A DNA stretch of 64,000 nt from Kitasatospora mediocidica KCTC 9733 (GTDB lineage Bacteria; Actinomycetota; Actinomycetes; Streptomycetales; Streptomycetaceae): positions 1-64,000 of the forward strand of contig NZ_JQLN01000004.1 in NCBI RefSeq assembly GCF_000744225.1, written 5' to 3'. A model generated the notes under the pieces. It was not told the DNA's origin. It made no database searches and saw only the letters and a list, made by a program, of their open reading frames with translations. Numbering within the stretch: the first letter of the stretch is position 1; every line of letters begins with the position of its first letter. Position numbers and translations under genes: made by a program. Positions 1-9,676 of the stretch are shown here, piece by piece.

Positions 1-1270
1 CGCCGAGTTGGAAGAGCAGTGCGACGGTGGTCAGATTGAGCGTCCGCGCGTCTGGGAGAGGACCGCGGTGAGCCCGCAGGGCAGTAGCAGGCCGGAGGTG
101 AAACCCGCCACGGTCCGGCGCCGGGATGCCGGCGGCCCAGCGAGGGCAGTCGCCGCGCCCGGTGAACTCGTGGGTGACCATGTGGGACGTCGATGTCCTC
201 GGAGGCGTCGACGGTGGTCTCGCCGATGCCGGGACCGGTCAGAAGCGGGTGATCCGGCCGCGCCGGCTGGTGCCCAGCACCAGCTGGGTGGCATGGTTGG
301 CGCGGGCGAAACTCAGCAGCGCGGTGGGGATGTCGTCGCCCGACCACCACGTGGTAGCTGCCGCCCAGGCTCTCCACCAGCTGGCGCTGGGTGGCGAGCG
401 CGCCCGGCGAGGCGCCGGCCAGGCCGTCGCTGCGGGTGACGTGGACGGCCAGCAGCTCGCCGCCGGCCGTCCGGTCCGAGATCCGCGCCGCGCGACGGAC
501 CAGCGTCTCCCCCTCCGGCCCGCCGGTGAGCGCGACCACCACGCGTTCGCGGGTCTCCCAGACCCGGTCGATGTTGTGCTGCACCCGGTAGTCGCGCAGG
601 CCCTCGTCGACCCGCCCGGCCACCCAGAGCAGGGCCAGTTCGCGCAGGGCGGTCAGGTTGCCGACCCGGAAGTAGTTGGAGAGCGCGGCGTCCACCTTCT
701 CGGCCTTGTAGACGTTGCCATGGGCCATCCGCCGGCGCAGCGCCTGCGGTGCCATGTCGACGAGTTCGATCTGATCGGCCCGCCGCACGACCTCGTCGGG
801 GACGGTCTCGCGCTGCGGGATGCCGGTGATCTTCTGGACGACGTCGTTGAGGCTTTCCAGGTGCTGGATGTTCACCGTGGTGATGACGTCGATGCCGGCC
901 GCGAGCAGCTCCTCGATGTCCTGCCAGCGCTTGGCGTTGCGGCCGCCGGGGATGTTGCTGTGCGCCAGCTCGTCCACCAGCGCCACCGTGGGGCGCCGGG
1001 CGAGCACCGCGTCCACGTCCATCTCGCGGAACTCGGAGTCCCGGTAGGTGCGGGTGAGCCGGGGACGACGTCCAGGCCCTCCAGCATGCCCTCGGTGTGC
1101 CGGCGGCCGTGGCACTCGATGTAGCCGACCACCACGTCCGCCCCGCGTTCCTGTCTGCGCCGCGCCTCGTCCAGCATCCGGTAGGTCTTTCCCACACCGG
1201 GGGCCGAGCCGAGGTACACCCGTAGCCGGCCGCGCCGGGGCAGGGTGTCGGAGCCAAGATCGCGGGCCAA
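1..1270 (-). pseudogene. kdpD: KdpD osmosensor kinase, N-terminal half, frameshifted and running off the window
   Basis: The first 60 or so codons encode a good KdpD N-terminus with Walker A motif GSAPGVGKTY and the VVGYIECHGR segment. The KdpD similarity then jumps between frames: the DSEFREMDVD and NIQHLESLND blocks and the USP-like VVVALTGGPEGET block lie in another frame. Apparent single-base indels lie near 1061-1064 (short G run), 338-341, 240-243, 183-186 and about 40-50, so no frame covers the kinase. KdpD normally senses low K+ or turgor and phosphorylates KdpE. The 120-base gap after kdpC is unusual, since the genes normally abut. Several indels in 1.2 kb suggest real decay, although some lie in short homopolymers and sequencing error is not excluded. 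The histidine-kinase core would lie left of the window. Confidence 0.8.
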
Positions 1271-1322
1271 GGAAGTCAGCTTTCTGCGGGGCTGCCAGGG
1301 ATATACGACAGTGAATCAGCAT

Positions 1323-1361
1323 CGACCCGGGCGAGGGGGTCTACTCCCCGCGCCCGGGTCG
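1323..1361 (-). terminator. Hairpin between kdpC and kdpD
   Basis: The arms CGACCCGGGCG (1323-1333) and CGCCCGGGTCG (1351-1361) pair perfectly over 11 bp, and an inner GGGG/CCCC pairing extends the stem. It follows the kdpC stop by about 30 bases and precedes the kdpD start. There is no U-tract, which is common for Streptomyces terminators. It could cut or attenuate read-through from kdpFABC into the damaged kdpD. Confidence 0.5.
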
Positions 1362-1390
1362 GTTCAACTAGTCGGTCGGACGATGAACCG

Positions 1391-2029
1391 TCACTTCGTC
1401 TCGCTGAGTGCCTTGTTGAGCAGGACGACGTTGACGCCGGGGTCGCCGAGGAAGCCGAGCGAGCGGGCCTCGGTGTACTTGGCGACGAGCGCGGAGACCG
1501 TGTCGGTGGACAGGCCACGGGCCTTGGCGACCCGGGCCACCTGCTCCTTGGCGTAGGCCGGGGAGATGTGCGGGTCCAGGCCCGAACCGGAGGCGGTCAG
1601 CGCGTCCGGCGGCACGCTGGCCGCATCGACGCCGTCGAACGCGGCGGCCGCGGCACGGCGGTCGTTGACCGCCTTCAGCAGGTCGTCACTGTTCGGACCC
1701 AGGTTGGAGGCCGAGGACCCGTGCGGGTCGTAGCCGGTACCGGCGGCCGAGGGGCGCGGCTGGAACCACTGCGGGTCCGGCTGGGCCTGCTCGTTCGGGT
1801 CGTTGGGGTTCTTCTTCGGCAGGTTGTAGTTCTGGCCCAGCAGGCTGGAGCCGATCTCCTTGCCGTCGGCGGACTTCACGACCGAGCCGTTGGCCTTCTG
1901 GCTGAAGGCGACCTGGCTGACGCCCGTCACCAGCAGCGGGTACAGCACCCCCAGGATCACGGTCATCACCAACAGGGCGCGCAGCGCGGTGAGATGGGTA
2001 CGGACGGAGGTGGGCAGAGGCTTGGACAT
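1391..2029 (-). CDS. kdpC: K+-transporting ATPase subunit C
   Basis: This 212-residue protein has one N-terminal membrane helix (about residues 13-38, ALLVMTVILGVLYPLLVTGV) and an external domain with the family motifs WFQPRPSA, SGSGLDPHISP and NVVLLNKAL. KdpC is the small accessory subunit that stabilises ATP binding by KdpB in the KdpFABC complex. It starts 20 bases after the kdpB stop and has a GGAG-type ribosome site. Length and motifs are normal, so it looks functional, unlike the following kdpD. Confidence 0.96.
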   Translation of the reverse strand: MSKPLPTSVRTHLTALRALLVMTVILGVLYPLLVTGVSQVAFSQKANGSVVKSADGKEIGSSLLGQNYNLPKKNPNDPNEQAQPDPQWFQPRPSAAGTGYDPHGSSASNLGPNSDDLLKAVNDRRAAAAAFDGVDAASVPPDALTASGSGLDPHISPAYAKEQVARVAKARGLSTDTVSALVAKYTEARSLGFLGDPGVNVVLLNKALSETK

Positions 2030-2049
2030 GGTGGGGTCTCCTTCCGTTT

Positions 2050-4155
2050 CTAGCGCAGGCCGGGGATGAACTGGACGATCAGGTCGATCGCCTTGATGCC
2101 GATGAACGGCACCACCAGGCCGCCGAACCCGTAGATCAGGATGTTCCGGCGCAGCAGTGAACTGGCGTCGGAGGGGCGGTACTTGACGCCGCGCAGGGCC
2201 AGCGGGATCAGGCCGATGATGACCAGGGCGTTGAAGATGATCGCGGAGGTGATCGCGGACTTGGGGCTGTGCAGGGCCATGATGTTGAGGTGGCTCAGGC
2301 CCGGGTAGACGCTGACGAACATCGCCGGGATGATCGCGAAGTACTTGGCGACGTCGTTGGCGATGGAGAAGGTGGTCAGCGCGCCGCGGGTGATCAGGAG
2401 CTGCTTGCCGATCTCGACGATCTCGATCAGCTTGGTGGGGTTGGAGTCCAGGTCCACCATGTTGCCGGCCTCCTTGGCCGCCATGGTGCCGGTGTTCATC
2501 GCCACGCCGACGTCGGCCTGGGCGAGCGCCGGGGCGTCGTTGGTGCCGTCGCCGGTCATCGCGACGAGCTTGCCGCCCTCCTGCTCCTTCTTGATCAGGG
2601 CCATCTTGTCCTCGGGGGTGGCCTCGGCGAGGAAGTCGTCCACGCCGGCCTCGTCCGCGATCGCCTTGGCGGTCAGCGGGTTGTCGCCCGTGATCATGAT
2701 GGTCTTGATGCCCATCCGGCGCAGTTCGTCGAAGCGCTCCTTCATCCCCTCCTTGACGACGTCCTTGAGGTAGATGACGCCGAGCGCGCGCGGTGCGGCC
2801 GAGCCGATCCGCGAGGCGACCAGCAGCGGGGTGCCGCCGGCGGCGGAGATGCCGTCGACCAGTTCGGCGACGTCCTTGCCGACCGTGCCGCCGTTCTCGG
2901 TGACCCAGTTGGTCACCGATCCGGCCGCGCCCTTGCGCACCGAGTGCACGCCGTCGGCCTCGTCGAGGTCGACGCCGGACATCCGGGTCTGGGCGGTGAA
3001 CGGGACCCAGGTGGCGTGCGTCAACTCGCCCTGGGCGCGGGCCCGCAGGCCGTAGTCGGTCTTGGCGAGGACGACGATGGAGCGGCCCTCGGGGGTCTCG
3101 TCGGCGAGGCTGGAGAGCTGGGCGGCGTTGGCGAGCTCGTCGACGCTGACCCCGGCGGCGGGCTGGAACTCGGCGGCCTGGCGGTTGCCGAGGGTGATGG
3201 TGCCGGTCTTGTCGAGCAGCAGGGTGTTGACGTCGCCGGCGGCCTCGACCGCGCGGCCGGACATCGCCAGCACGTTGCGCTGCACCAGGCGGTCCATACC
3301 GGCGATGCCGATCGCGGAGAGCAGTGCGCCGATGGTGGTCGGGATCAGGGCCACGACGAGGGCGACCAGGACGATCAGGGTCTGCGGCGCCCCGGCGAAG
3401 CCGGCCATCGGCTGCAGGGCCGAGACGGTGACCAGGAAGACGATGGTCAGCGAGGCCAGCAGGATGTTGAGGGCGATCTCGTTGGGCGTCTTCTGCCGGG
3501 CGGCGCCCTCGACCAGGGCGATCATCCGGTCGATGAAGGACTTGCCGGGCTCCGAGGCGATCTTGACGACGATCCGGTCCGAGAGCACCTTGGTGCCGCC
3601 GGTGACCGCGCTGCGGTCACCGCCCGACTCGCGGATGACCGGGGCCGACTCGCCGGTGATGGCCGACTCGTCGACCGAGGCGACGCCCTCGACGACGTCG
3701 CCGTCGCCGGGAATGATCTCGCCGGCCTCGGCGACCACGTGGTCGCCGAGCTGCAGCTCGGTGGCCGCGACCTGCTCCTCGGCCTGCGAGGCGGGCCAGT
3801 CGAGCAGGCGGCGGGCCATCGTGTCGGTCTTGGTGCGGCGCAGCGTCTCGGCCTGGGCCTTGCCGCGGCCCTCGGCGACGGCCTCCGCCAGGTTGGCGAA
3901 GATCGTGGTGAGCCAGAGCCAGACGGTGATCGCCCAGGCGAAGACGCTCGGGTCGGCGATCGCCGAGACGGTGGTGACCACCGAGCCGACCTCGACCACG
4001 AACATGACCGGGTTCTTGATCATGACGCGCGGGTCGAGCTTCTTCACCGCGTCGGGGACCGCCGCGAGAAGGACCTTGGGGTCGAGCAGGTTGCTGGAGA
4101 CCCGGTGGACCGCCGCCTCCTGCTGGGCAGGGGTGGTGAGAGTGGGGGTGGACAT
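2050..4155 (-). CDS. kdpB: K+-transporting P-type ATPase subunit B
   Basis: This 701-residue P-type ATPase has the TGES actuator motif, the phosphorylation site [10 protein letters not shown] (about residue 320), [12 protein letters not shown] and [16 protein letters not shown], with membrane helices at both ends. KdpB hydrolyses ATP to drive K+ uptake through KdpA. The ATG at 4155 is favoured because it overlaps the kdpA stop by one base (TGATG) and gives the expected MSTPTLTTP start; the open frame extends further upstream inside kdpA. A diverged, rearranged fragment of a second kdpB lies at about 7.8 kb. Confidence 0.97.
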   Translation of the reverse strand: MSTPTLTTPAQQEAAVHRVSSNLLDPKVLLAAVPDAVKKLDPRVMIKNPVMFVVEVGSVVTTVSAIADPSVFAWAITVWLWLTTIFANLAEAVAEGRGKAQAETLRRTKTDTMARRLLDWPASQAEEQVAATELQLGDHVVAEAGEIIPGDGDVVEGVASVDESAITGESAPVIRESGGDRSAVTGGTKVLSDRIVVKIASEPGKSFIDRMIALVEGAARQKTPNEIALNILLASLTIVFLVTVSALQPMAGFAGAPQTLIVLVALVVALIPTTIGALLSAIGIAGMDRLVQRNVLAMSGRAVEAAGDVNTLLLDKTGTITLGNRQAAEFQPAAGVSVDELANAAQLSSLADETPEGRSIVVLAKTDYGLRARAQGELTHATWVPFTAQTRMSGVDLDEADGVHSVRKGAAGSVTNWVTENGGTVGKDVAELVDGISAAGGTPLLVASRIGSAAPRALGVIYLKDVVKEGMKERFDELRRMGIKTIMITGDNPLTAKAIADEAGVDDFLAEATPEDKMALIKKEQEGGKLVAMTGDGTNDAPALAQADVGVAMNTGTMAAKEAGNMVDLDSNPTKLIEIVEIGKQLLITRGALTTFSIANDVAKYFAIIPAMFVSVYPGLSHLNIMALHSPKSAITSAIIFNALVIIGLIPLALRGVKYRPSDASSLLRRNILIYGFGGLVVPFIGIKAIDLIVQFIPGLR

Positions 4156-5816
4156 CAGTGCAGACCCTCCGCGAGCGGCCCGAGAGCCAGGGCAGGGAAG
4201 TAGGTGAGGCCGACGACGATCAGCACGACGCCTGAGAGCAGGCCGACGAACAGCGGCTTGTGGGTGGGCAGGGTGCCCTCGGTGGCGGGGACCGGCTGCT
4301 GCTGCGCGAGCGAGCCCGCCAGCGCCAGCACGAAGATCATCGGCAGGAACCGGCCGAACACCATCGCCAGACCCAGCGCCGTGTCCCACCAGGGCGAGGT
4401 GACCGTGATGCCCGCGAACGCCGAACCGTTGTTGTTGCCCGCCGACGTGAAGGCGTAGAGCACCTCGGAGAAGCCGTGCGCCCCCGAGTTCAGCATGTTC
4501 GCCCGCTCACCCGGCAGCGCCATCGCGACACCGGTGCCGACCAGCACGATCGCCGGCGTGGTCAGGATGTACAGCGAGGCGAACTTCATCTCCCGCCCAC
4601 CCAGCTTCTTGCCCAGGTACTCCGGGGTGCGCCCGACCATCAGACCGGCCACGAACACCGCGACGATCGCCAGCACGAGCATCCCGTACAGGCCCGACCC
4701 GGTACCGCCGGGCGCGATCTCGCCCAGCATCATGTCGAAGATCGCGACACCGCCGCCGCCGGGCGTCAGCGAGTCGTGCGCGCCGTCCACCGCACCGGTG
4801 GACGTCAGCGTCGTGGAGGACGCGAACAGGCTGGTCGCCCAGGGTCCGAAGCGGACCTCCTTGCCCTCCATCGCCGCGCCGGCCGCCTTCAGCGCCACAC
4901 CGCTCGCGTGGGTCTCGAAGAACGTCATCAGGGCGGCCGAACCGGCCCAGAAGATGCCCATCACGGACACGATCGCGTAGCCCTGGCGGTGGTCGCCGAT
5001 CATCTTGCCGAAGGTGCGCGGCAGCGAGAAGGAGATCACCAGCAGCAGGAAGACCTCCAGCCAGTTGGTGAAGCCGGTCGGGTTCTCGAACGGGTGCGCC
5101 GAGTTGGCGTTGAAGAAACCGCCGCCGTTGGTGCCCAGCTCCTTGATGACCTCCTGCGAGGCCACCGGCCCGCCGGGGATCGACTGGGTGTCCCCGCCCA
5201 GCGTCGCCAGGTCGTGGAAGCCGTGGAAGTTCTGGATCACACCGTTGGCGACCAGCACCAGCGCGAACACGACCGACAGCGGCAGCAGCAGCCGCAGGCA
5301 GATCCGCGTCAGGTCCACCCAGAAGTTGCCCACCCGGTCGGTGCGGCTGCGGGTGAACCCGCGGATCAGCGTCGCCACCACCGCGATGCCCACCGCCGCC
5401 GAGACGAAGTTCTGCACCGCCAGGCCGGCCATCTGGACCGTGTGGCCCAGCGTCGCCTCACCGGCGTAGTCCTGCCAGTTGGTGTTGGTGACGAACGAGA
5501 TCGCGGTGTTCCACGCCCCGTGCTCCCCCACGGCCTTGAAGCCGAGGCTGAGCATCAGGTGGTTCTGGATCCGCTGCAGCAAGTAGAGGAAAAGGACGGA
5601 GACCAGCGAGAACGCCAGCACCGACCGCAGGTAGACCGGCCACCGCTGGTCGGCGTCGCCGTCCACCCCGATGGTCTTGTAGATCCCGCGCTCCACCCGC
5701 AGGTGCTTCGCGGTCGTGAGCAGCTTGGCGATGTAATCGCCGAGGGGGCGGTAGCACAACGCCAACGCGCCCACCAGGGCAAGGGCCTGCAACCAGCCCG
5801 CAAGAGTGGAACTCAT
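4155..5816 (-). CDS. kdpA: K+-transporting ATPase subunit A
   Basis: This 553-residue multi-pass protein is the channel-like K+-binding subunit of KdpFABC. It carries the family selectivity-loop signatures, including [30 protein letters not shown] and [12 protein letters not shown], spread over about ten helices. The start [10 protein letters not shown] lies one base past the kdpF stop. The stop overlaps the kdpB ATG, which implies coupled translation. No defect is visible. Confidence 0.97.
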   Translation of the reverse strand: MSSTLAGWLQALALVGALALCYRPLGDYIAKLLTTAKHLRVERGIYKTIGVDGDADQRWPVYLRSVLAFSLVSVLFLYLLQRIQNHLMLSLGFKAVGEHGAWNTAISFVTNTNWQDYAGEATLGHTVQMAGLAVQNFVSAAVGIAVVATLIRGFTRSRTDRVGNFWVDLTRICLRLLLPLSVVFALVLVANGVIQNFHGFHDLATLGGDTQSIPGGPVASQEVIKELGTNGGGFFNANSAHPFENPTGFTNWLEVFLLLVISFSLPRTFGKMIGDHRQGYAIVSVMGIFWAGSAALMTFFETHASGVALKAAGAAMEGKEVRFGPWATSLFASSTTLTSTGAVDGAHDSLTPGGGGVAIFDMMLGEIAPGGTGSGLYGMLVLAIVAVFVAGLMVGRTPEYLGKKLGGREMKFASLYILTTPAIVLVGTGVAMALPGERANMLNSGAHGFSEVLYAFTSAGNNNGSAFAGITVTSPWWDTALGLAMVFGRFLPMIFVLALAGSLAQQQPVPATEGTLPTHKPLFVGLLSGVVLIVVGLTYFPALALGPLAEGLH

Positions 5817-5817
5817 G

Positions 5818-5907
5818 TCAGAACTTCTCCGGGAAGATCAGCGCCACGACGAGGTAGCCGACGAGCGCGACAGCGACGATCAGGCCTGCGATGTTCTCGA
5901 CACTCAC
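5818..5907 (-). CDS. kdpF: K+-transporting ATPase subunit F
   Basis: This 29-residue single-helix peptide begins at GTG ([20 protein letters not shown]) and ends in the typical IFPEKF tail. KdpF is a small lipid-like stabiliser of the Kdp complex. Its GTG overlaps the stop of the preceding 27-codon ORF as GTGA, and its stop lies one base before kdpA, so it is embedded in a coupled operon. Confidence 0.93.
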   Translation of the reverse strand: MSVENIAGLIVAVALVGYLVVALIFPEKF

Positions 5908-5987
5908 AGCTTCTCGACCCCCCGGGCCACCAGGGCGAGGACGGCGAACACGGCGACCGTGACGCCGACGAAAACGAGATCGAGCAT
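5904..5987 (-). CDS. 27-residue membrane peptide heading the kdp operon
   Basis: A short ORF (MLDLVFVGVTVAVFAVLALV then ARGVEKL) ends in a GTGA overlap with kdpF. An upstream GGTGGAG sequence with suitable spacing serves as ribosome site. It would form one membrane helix with a basic cytoplasmic tail. I recall similar uncharacterised peptides before kdpF in other actinobacteria, but that is memory and not a search. A role as an extra Kdp accessory peptide or a translational leader is inference. Confidence 0.65.
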   Translation of the reverse strand: MLDLVFVGVTVAVFAVLALVARGVEKL

Positions 5988-6189
5988 GGGCTCCACCAGT
6001 TGGTTCAGGGACCTGGCCGTGGGCGGCTCCCGGACTCCGAGACTCCTCCGCGCGACACCGGCGGCGGGCCGGCAGGAGGAGCAAAGCAGCGGCTCCGGAC
6101 CGTCGACCGATCCCTGACGCGCTCCATACGGGCGCAGCGGGAACTTTGACGCGGCACTGATATCCGCTTCACACACCTGAGACCACGAA
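5988..6189 (-). promoter_or_regulatory. Leader and promoter region of the kdp operon
   Basis: These 200 bases between the 27-codon ORF and the palindrome at 6190 contain no supported gene on either strand. The kdp promoter and any KdpE-binding site should lie here. I cannot point to a confident -35/-10 pair. Confidence 0.4.
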
Positions 6190-6211
6190 GTGGCCGAAAT
6201 GTTTCGGCCAC
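6190..6211. promoter_or_regulatory. Perfect 10-bp inverted repeat upstream of kdp
   Basis: GTGGCCGAAA and TTTCGGCCAC are separated by two bases. The A/T-rich centre and short spacing look more like a dimeric-regulator operator than a terminator. It lies about 200 bases upstream of the first kdp ORF and downstream of the bL37 terminator. The binding protein is unknown. Confidence 0.45.
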
Positions 6212-6253
6212 TCACCCGGCACCCCGGCCCCCAGGGGTTAGCTGCCCGGACAT

Positions 6254-6317
6254 GTCGCAGTCCCGGCGTGCTGCCGACCATGCCGGTCGGGGGCAGACTG
6301 CACGCCGGGACTGCGAC
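6254..6317 (-). terminator. 18-bp stem-loop terminator after the bL37 gene
   Basis: Arms 6254-6271 and 6300-6317 are perfectly complementary over 18 bp, with a further CCGACC/GGTCGG pairing in the loop. It starts 50 bases after the bL37 stop and would separate that gene from kdp. No U-tract follows. Confidence 0.75.
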
Positions 6318-6367
6318 TGCTGGACACCCGGTGCCGATGTCACGGCGGGACCGGGTGGATCACGGGC

Positions 6368-6442
6368 CTACGAGCAGGCCTTGCGGCCGTGGTTGGCCTT
6401 CTTCTTACGACGGGCCTTCTTCTTGCGGGCGCGCTTGGACAT
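6368..6442 (-). CDS. Small ribosomal protein bL37-like, 24 residues
   Basis: The peptide MSKRARKKKARRKKKANHGR followed by KACS is almost entirely basic and matches the actinobacterial large-subunit protein bL37, known from mycobacterial ribosomes. The ANHG segment is the family hallmark. The usual KRPNA-like ending is replaced here by RKACS, which adds a Cys. It stands alone and is followed by a strong terminator. Confidence 0.8.
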   Translation of the reverse strand: MSKRARKKKARRKKKANHGRKACS

Positions 6443-6707
6443 GGTGTGGAGTCTCTCTCTGGCAAGGTGTCTGCCGGCACGTCAGCGGCCGGCCAGGCGA
6501 GTCAGGGAGGCGCTGGGCGATCGGTGCGTCTGCGGCGCGCAGCCCTACCGGACGGGGACCGCGACAACGCCCAGCGCCCGCGGATGCGGCGGGCGGTCGT
6601 GGTGGCGCTTCGAGCGGTTCATGACGCTCATTCAAGCCAACCCGGATCAGCCCGGCAAGATCACTCCACCTGCTCTGATGCATCCTTGACAGTGCGGCAA
6701 CACCGCG

Positions 6708-7139
6708 TCAGCACCGGCTGCTTCGAGTACGGTCGACGAGTGACCAGGTCTCGGCCCGGATCCGTCGCCGCGGCAGCGCCGCAGGCAGTGAAGCCCGCAG
6801 CCCGGCCACCGCGAACAGCCCGAGGCGGGCTACCTCGACCCCTGCCCCGGACCAGCCGATGGCGGCGTAGCGGTGCACCACGAAGCCGTTGAAGAACAAC
6901 CAGGCGGTCCCCGCCATCAACGGCGCCGCCGCAGGACGCGATATCCGACCGAGCGCGGCGCAGAGCCCGGCGAAGGCCCCCAGCGCGAACCAGGTCGGGC
7001 GCAACTCACCGACTGCGGCCAGCGCGGGCACGAGCGCCGCACTGCCGAGGAACGTCAGCGCGCCCGACATGCCGACCGTCAGCCGGGCCGCCACCGGCCG
7101 GTACGACCGCCGGCCTGGGCGAGCGGTGTAGAGCCTCAT
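6708..7139 (-). CDS. Small membrane protein, paralogue of the one at 50.3 kb
   Basis: This 143-residue protein has a basic N-terminus (MRLYTARPGRRSYRPV), about four hydrophobic helices and a basic tail (PRRRIRAETWSLV). It begins 16 bases after the universal stress protein gene and is probably co-transcribed with it. The second copy at 50301-50732 has the same length and about three-quarters identical residues, most conserved at the two ends and in the CAALGRISRP loop. The family is unknown to me. Confidence 0.75.
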   Translation of the reverse strand: MRLYTARPGRRSYRPVAARLTVGMSGALTFLGSAALVPALAAVGELRPTWFALGAFAGLCAALGRISRPAAAPLMAGTAWLFFNGFVVHRYAAIGWSGAGVEVARLGLFAVAGLRASLPAALPRRRIRAETWSLVDRTRSSRC

Positions 7140-7155
7140 CGCGCGCTCGCTCCGT

Positions 7156-7689
7156 TCACGCGCTCGCAGTCGGTTCGGTCAGCAACTGCCGAACACTGCG
7201 GCGCTGGAGAACCTTCAGGTCGCGTTGCAGGCTCGGCTCCGGGACCGCGAGGACCGGGCAGCCGGCGTGCTTGACGCAGTACGCCGGCACCGAGCGCCGC
7301 AGCCCTCGGGCGAGCCGGCTCCCGCTGCCCGCCCCGACCACCAGCAGATCGTCCTCCCGGTCCGCGGTCTGCACCAGAGCCGGACCACTCTCGCCGCGGA
7401 TCACCAGCGTCGAGAGCCGCACCCCGGCGGGCGCGCCACCGAAGGCCACGCAGAGCGCCTCGCTCAGCCGGGCCTCGGCGGCCTCACGCCATACGGCCAG
7501 CAGCGGCGGGCAGGGCGCGTGTCGGTAGGCGTACTCGCCTCCCACCGGGAGCCAGGCGAGGACGGCCAGCACCTCGGCGTCGGTGCGGCGGACCTCGGCA
7601 ACCGCCCGGTGCAGGGCGGCAAGGCTGCCCAGTGAACCACTGACGCCCACCACGACACGGCGTTGTCCGTCCTGGCTGCCCGAGTACAT
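7156..7689 (-). CDS. Universal stress protein, UspA family
   Basis: This 177-residue single USP domain has the N-terminal strand RRVVVGVSGSLGSLAALHRA and the C-terminal nucleotide-loop region DDLLVVGAGSGSRLARGLRRSV, ending CPVLAVPEP. The GxGxSxxxA-like residues suggest ATP binding. The start at 7689 follows a strong GAGGAGGG ribosome site; the upstream open frame lacks coding character. Such USPs in Streptomyces often accompany kdp and hsp20-type stress genes, as here. It probably forms an operon with the following membrane protein. Confidence 0.88.
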   Translation of the reverse strand: MYSGSQDGQRRVVVGVSGSLGSLAALHRAVAEVRRTDAEVLAVLAWLPVGGEYAYRHAPCPPLLAVWREAAEARLSEALCVAFGGAPAGVRLSTLVIRGESGPALVQTADREDDLLVVGAGSGSRLARGLRRSVPAYCVKHAGCPVLAVPEPSLQRDLKVLQRRSVRQLLTEPTASA

Positions 7690-7820
7690 TGCGGTCCCTC
7701 CTCTTTTCGACTGTCCCCCAGCAAAGCCCCGGACAGCCGGTTCGGGCCCACTCCTGATGCCACCCTGACGAGCGGACCCCGAATCCGAACGTGGCCCTAA
7801 CAACATGGGCGGGCGAGGAG

Positions 7821-7935
7821 TCAGAGCCCGGGGATGAACTGCACCATCAGGTCGATGACCTTGATGACGGTTGCCGAAGGTGATGGTGCCGGTCTTGTCC
7901 AGCAGCAGCGTGCCGACGTCGCCGGCCGGAACGAG
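7821..7935 (-). pseudogene. Remnant of a second kdpB, internally deleted
   Basis: Reading the minus strand, a segment matching the KdpB phosphorylation loop ([19 protein letters not shown]) is joined directly to the KdpB C-terminus (VIKVIDLMVQFIPGL, stop). About 350 codons between them are missing and the two parts are in different frames. The bases are similar but not identical to the intact kdpB, so this is a diverged paralogue, not a recent copy. Confidence 0.8.
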
Positions 7936-8387
7936 CGGACCAGCTGTTTCGGCTCGACAGCCCGCTCAGCGCGCGATGACGGCTCTGCACCGGACGCTGC
8001 GGCGCCCGGTCGAGGGGATGTCCTGCTCAGGAGCCAGGGGAAGCATGCAGCGGACCTTCTGCGCGCGGGCGGGTGCCAGGGGTCGGTCGGGGAGCGGACC
8101 CCAGCCAACCGGCCGGACGGCGACGGCCCCGCGTCCTGACAGCTTCCTGACGGAGCGCCAGGAAAGCTTGACGCGCCCTTCACACCCGTTCCCAGAGCCG
8201 CCACGGATGACGGCGCCTCATCAAGGCCTCGTCAGCGACCGGGCCCGAACAGTCAACGAAGTGTCAGGAACGTGTGACCGGAGCCCGACCCGCCATAGCG
8301 TCGGAGACGTCCGCGGCCCCGGCCGCTGACCTCGCGCAGTACCGCACCGCCGCACCACCGCACCACCGCACCACCAAGGAGAAGGAC
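7936..8387. other. Gene-free stretch between the kdpB remnant and the winged-helix gene
   Basis: No open frame with convincing protein character is seen on either strand. The last part (about 8340-8377) is a run of CACCGCACCACCGC-type repeats leading into the AAGGAGAAGGA ribosome site of the next gene. The rest is probably decayed kdp-locus DNA plus the promoter of that gene. Confidence 0.45.
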
Positions 8388-8813
8388 TTGTCCCTGCACT
8401 ACCCCCGGGTCTCCCACATTCGCTCACCTCACCCACACCCCGCAGTCCGCTCCATCGCCTCGCACCACGACCCGATCAGCCAGCTGCCGGCTCTGTCGAG
8501 TCCCCAGCCCCTCGGCCTCGTGGTCGATCCCGAGGCTCGACTGGCCACTGCGGGCGGGCGACCGCTGGACCTCACCTTCACGGAGTTCGAGCTCCTCGCC
8601 CACCTGGTGGCACACCCAAGGCGGGTCTACACCCGCATCCAACTGCTGACCGCCGTCGGGGGCCAGCCACCGTTCGGCGACACCCGCACCGTCGACGTCT
8701 ACGTCGCGCGGCTGCGCCGCAAGCTCGGGCCCGAGTACCGCAACGCCATCGCGACCGTCCGCCAGGTCGGCTACCGCTTCGACCCAGCCGGTGCGGCACC
8801 AGCGAAGAGTTGA
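8388..8813 (+). CDS. Stand-alone winged-helix (OmpR/PhoB-type) DNA-binding protein
   Basis: The last 95 residues form a Trans_reg_C-type winged helix: [20 protein letters not shown], then [22 protein letters not shown] and VRQVGYRF. There is no receiver domain; a disordered His/Pro-rich tail precedes it. A TTG start at 8388 with a strong AAGGAGAAGGA site is favoured over the GTG at 8274, giving 141 residues. The domain resembles the C-terminal half of KdpE-like regulators. Similar receiver-less regulators are common in Streptomyces. The target is unknown, but kdp and stress genes surround it. Confidence 0.75.
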   Translation: MSLHYPRVSHIRSPHPHPAVRSIASHHDPISQLPALSSPQPLGLVVDPEARLATAGGRPLDLTFTEFELLAHLVAHPRRVYTRIQLLTAVGGQPPFGDTRTVDVYVARLRRKLGPEYRNAIATVRQVGYRFDPAGAAPAKS

Positions 8814-8881
8814 CCGCGACGTCGCACATCAGAACCGCCTCGAAGACACTGCGGAACGCGTAGTGCGTACGTCAAGGACCA

Positions 8882-9514
8882 GGCCCAAGACGCCACCAGG
8901 GTGTCCACTGGATCGCGAACCGTCCGGGCGCCGCGACGACCGAGAGCAACGCCTGCGTCTCGCACCACGTCCACATCGTCGGCGGCGCCAACTCGGCCGG
9001 GCAGGCCGCCGTCCACTTCGCCAAGTACGCGGCGAAGGTCACCGTGTTGGTGCGCGGCGACTCGCTGGAGGCCGGAATGTCCCGGTACCTCGTCGACGAG
9101 ATCCAGCGGACCCCGAACATCGAGGTACGCCTGAGCACTCGGGTCCTCGCCCTGGGCGGCGACCAGCGGCTGGAGCACATCACGCTCATGGACAACGTCA
9201 CCGAAGTCGCCACCGAGGACGCGTCGAGGTTCGTCTTCACCTTCATCGGAGCGCGGCCCCGCACCGACTGGGTGGGCGGTGTCGTGGACTGCGACGAACA
9301 CGGCTTCGTCCTGACCGGCTCCGATCTGCCGCACTCCGGCAAGCCGGCCGCCTCCGGGGCCCCGGACCGCGACCCCTACCTGCTGGAAACCAGCGTCCCG
9401 GGAGTCTTCGCGGCCGGTGACGTCCGGGCCCGCTCGATCAAGCGGGTGGCCTCGGGTGTGGGCGAGGGCGCGATGACCGTCGCGCTCATTCACCGCTACC
9501 GGTCCGCCGTCTGA
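8882..9514 (+). pseudogene. Truncated thioredoxin-reductase-like FAD/NAD(P) oxidoreductase
   Basis: The frame preserves the NAD(P)-binding fold (VHIVGGANSAGQAAVHFAKY) and the C-terminal FAD motif (VPGVFAAGDVRARSIKRVAS, then GVGEGAM), as in the thioredoxin-reductase-like proteins that often carry a cyclic-nucleotide domain in actinobacteria. The N-terminal FAD-binding half and the CxxC region are absent. Upstream only a weak GVHWIA trace of the family remains and no start is credible. I read it as a 5'-deleted gene; a shortened protein from GTG 9044 cannot be ruled out. Confidence 0.7.
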
Positions 9515-9676
9515 GAGCGCACCGGGCACGGGATCGCGATCTCGGCTACCCTCCTGGGCAGGTGAGCCGGGAAGTCTGGTCGGCACAGGCCAGAACTCCA
9601 CCTTCCCCCAGGAGCCCCCGATGCCCGCCCGTCCCCAGCCGGCACATCCCTGCGGTCAGTCGGGACGGCAACGGTG

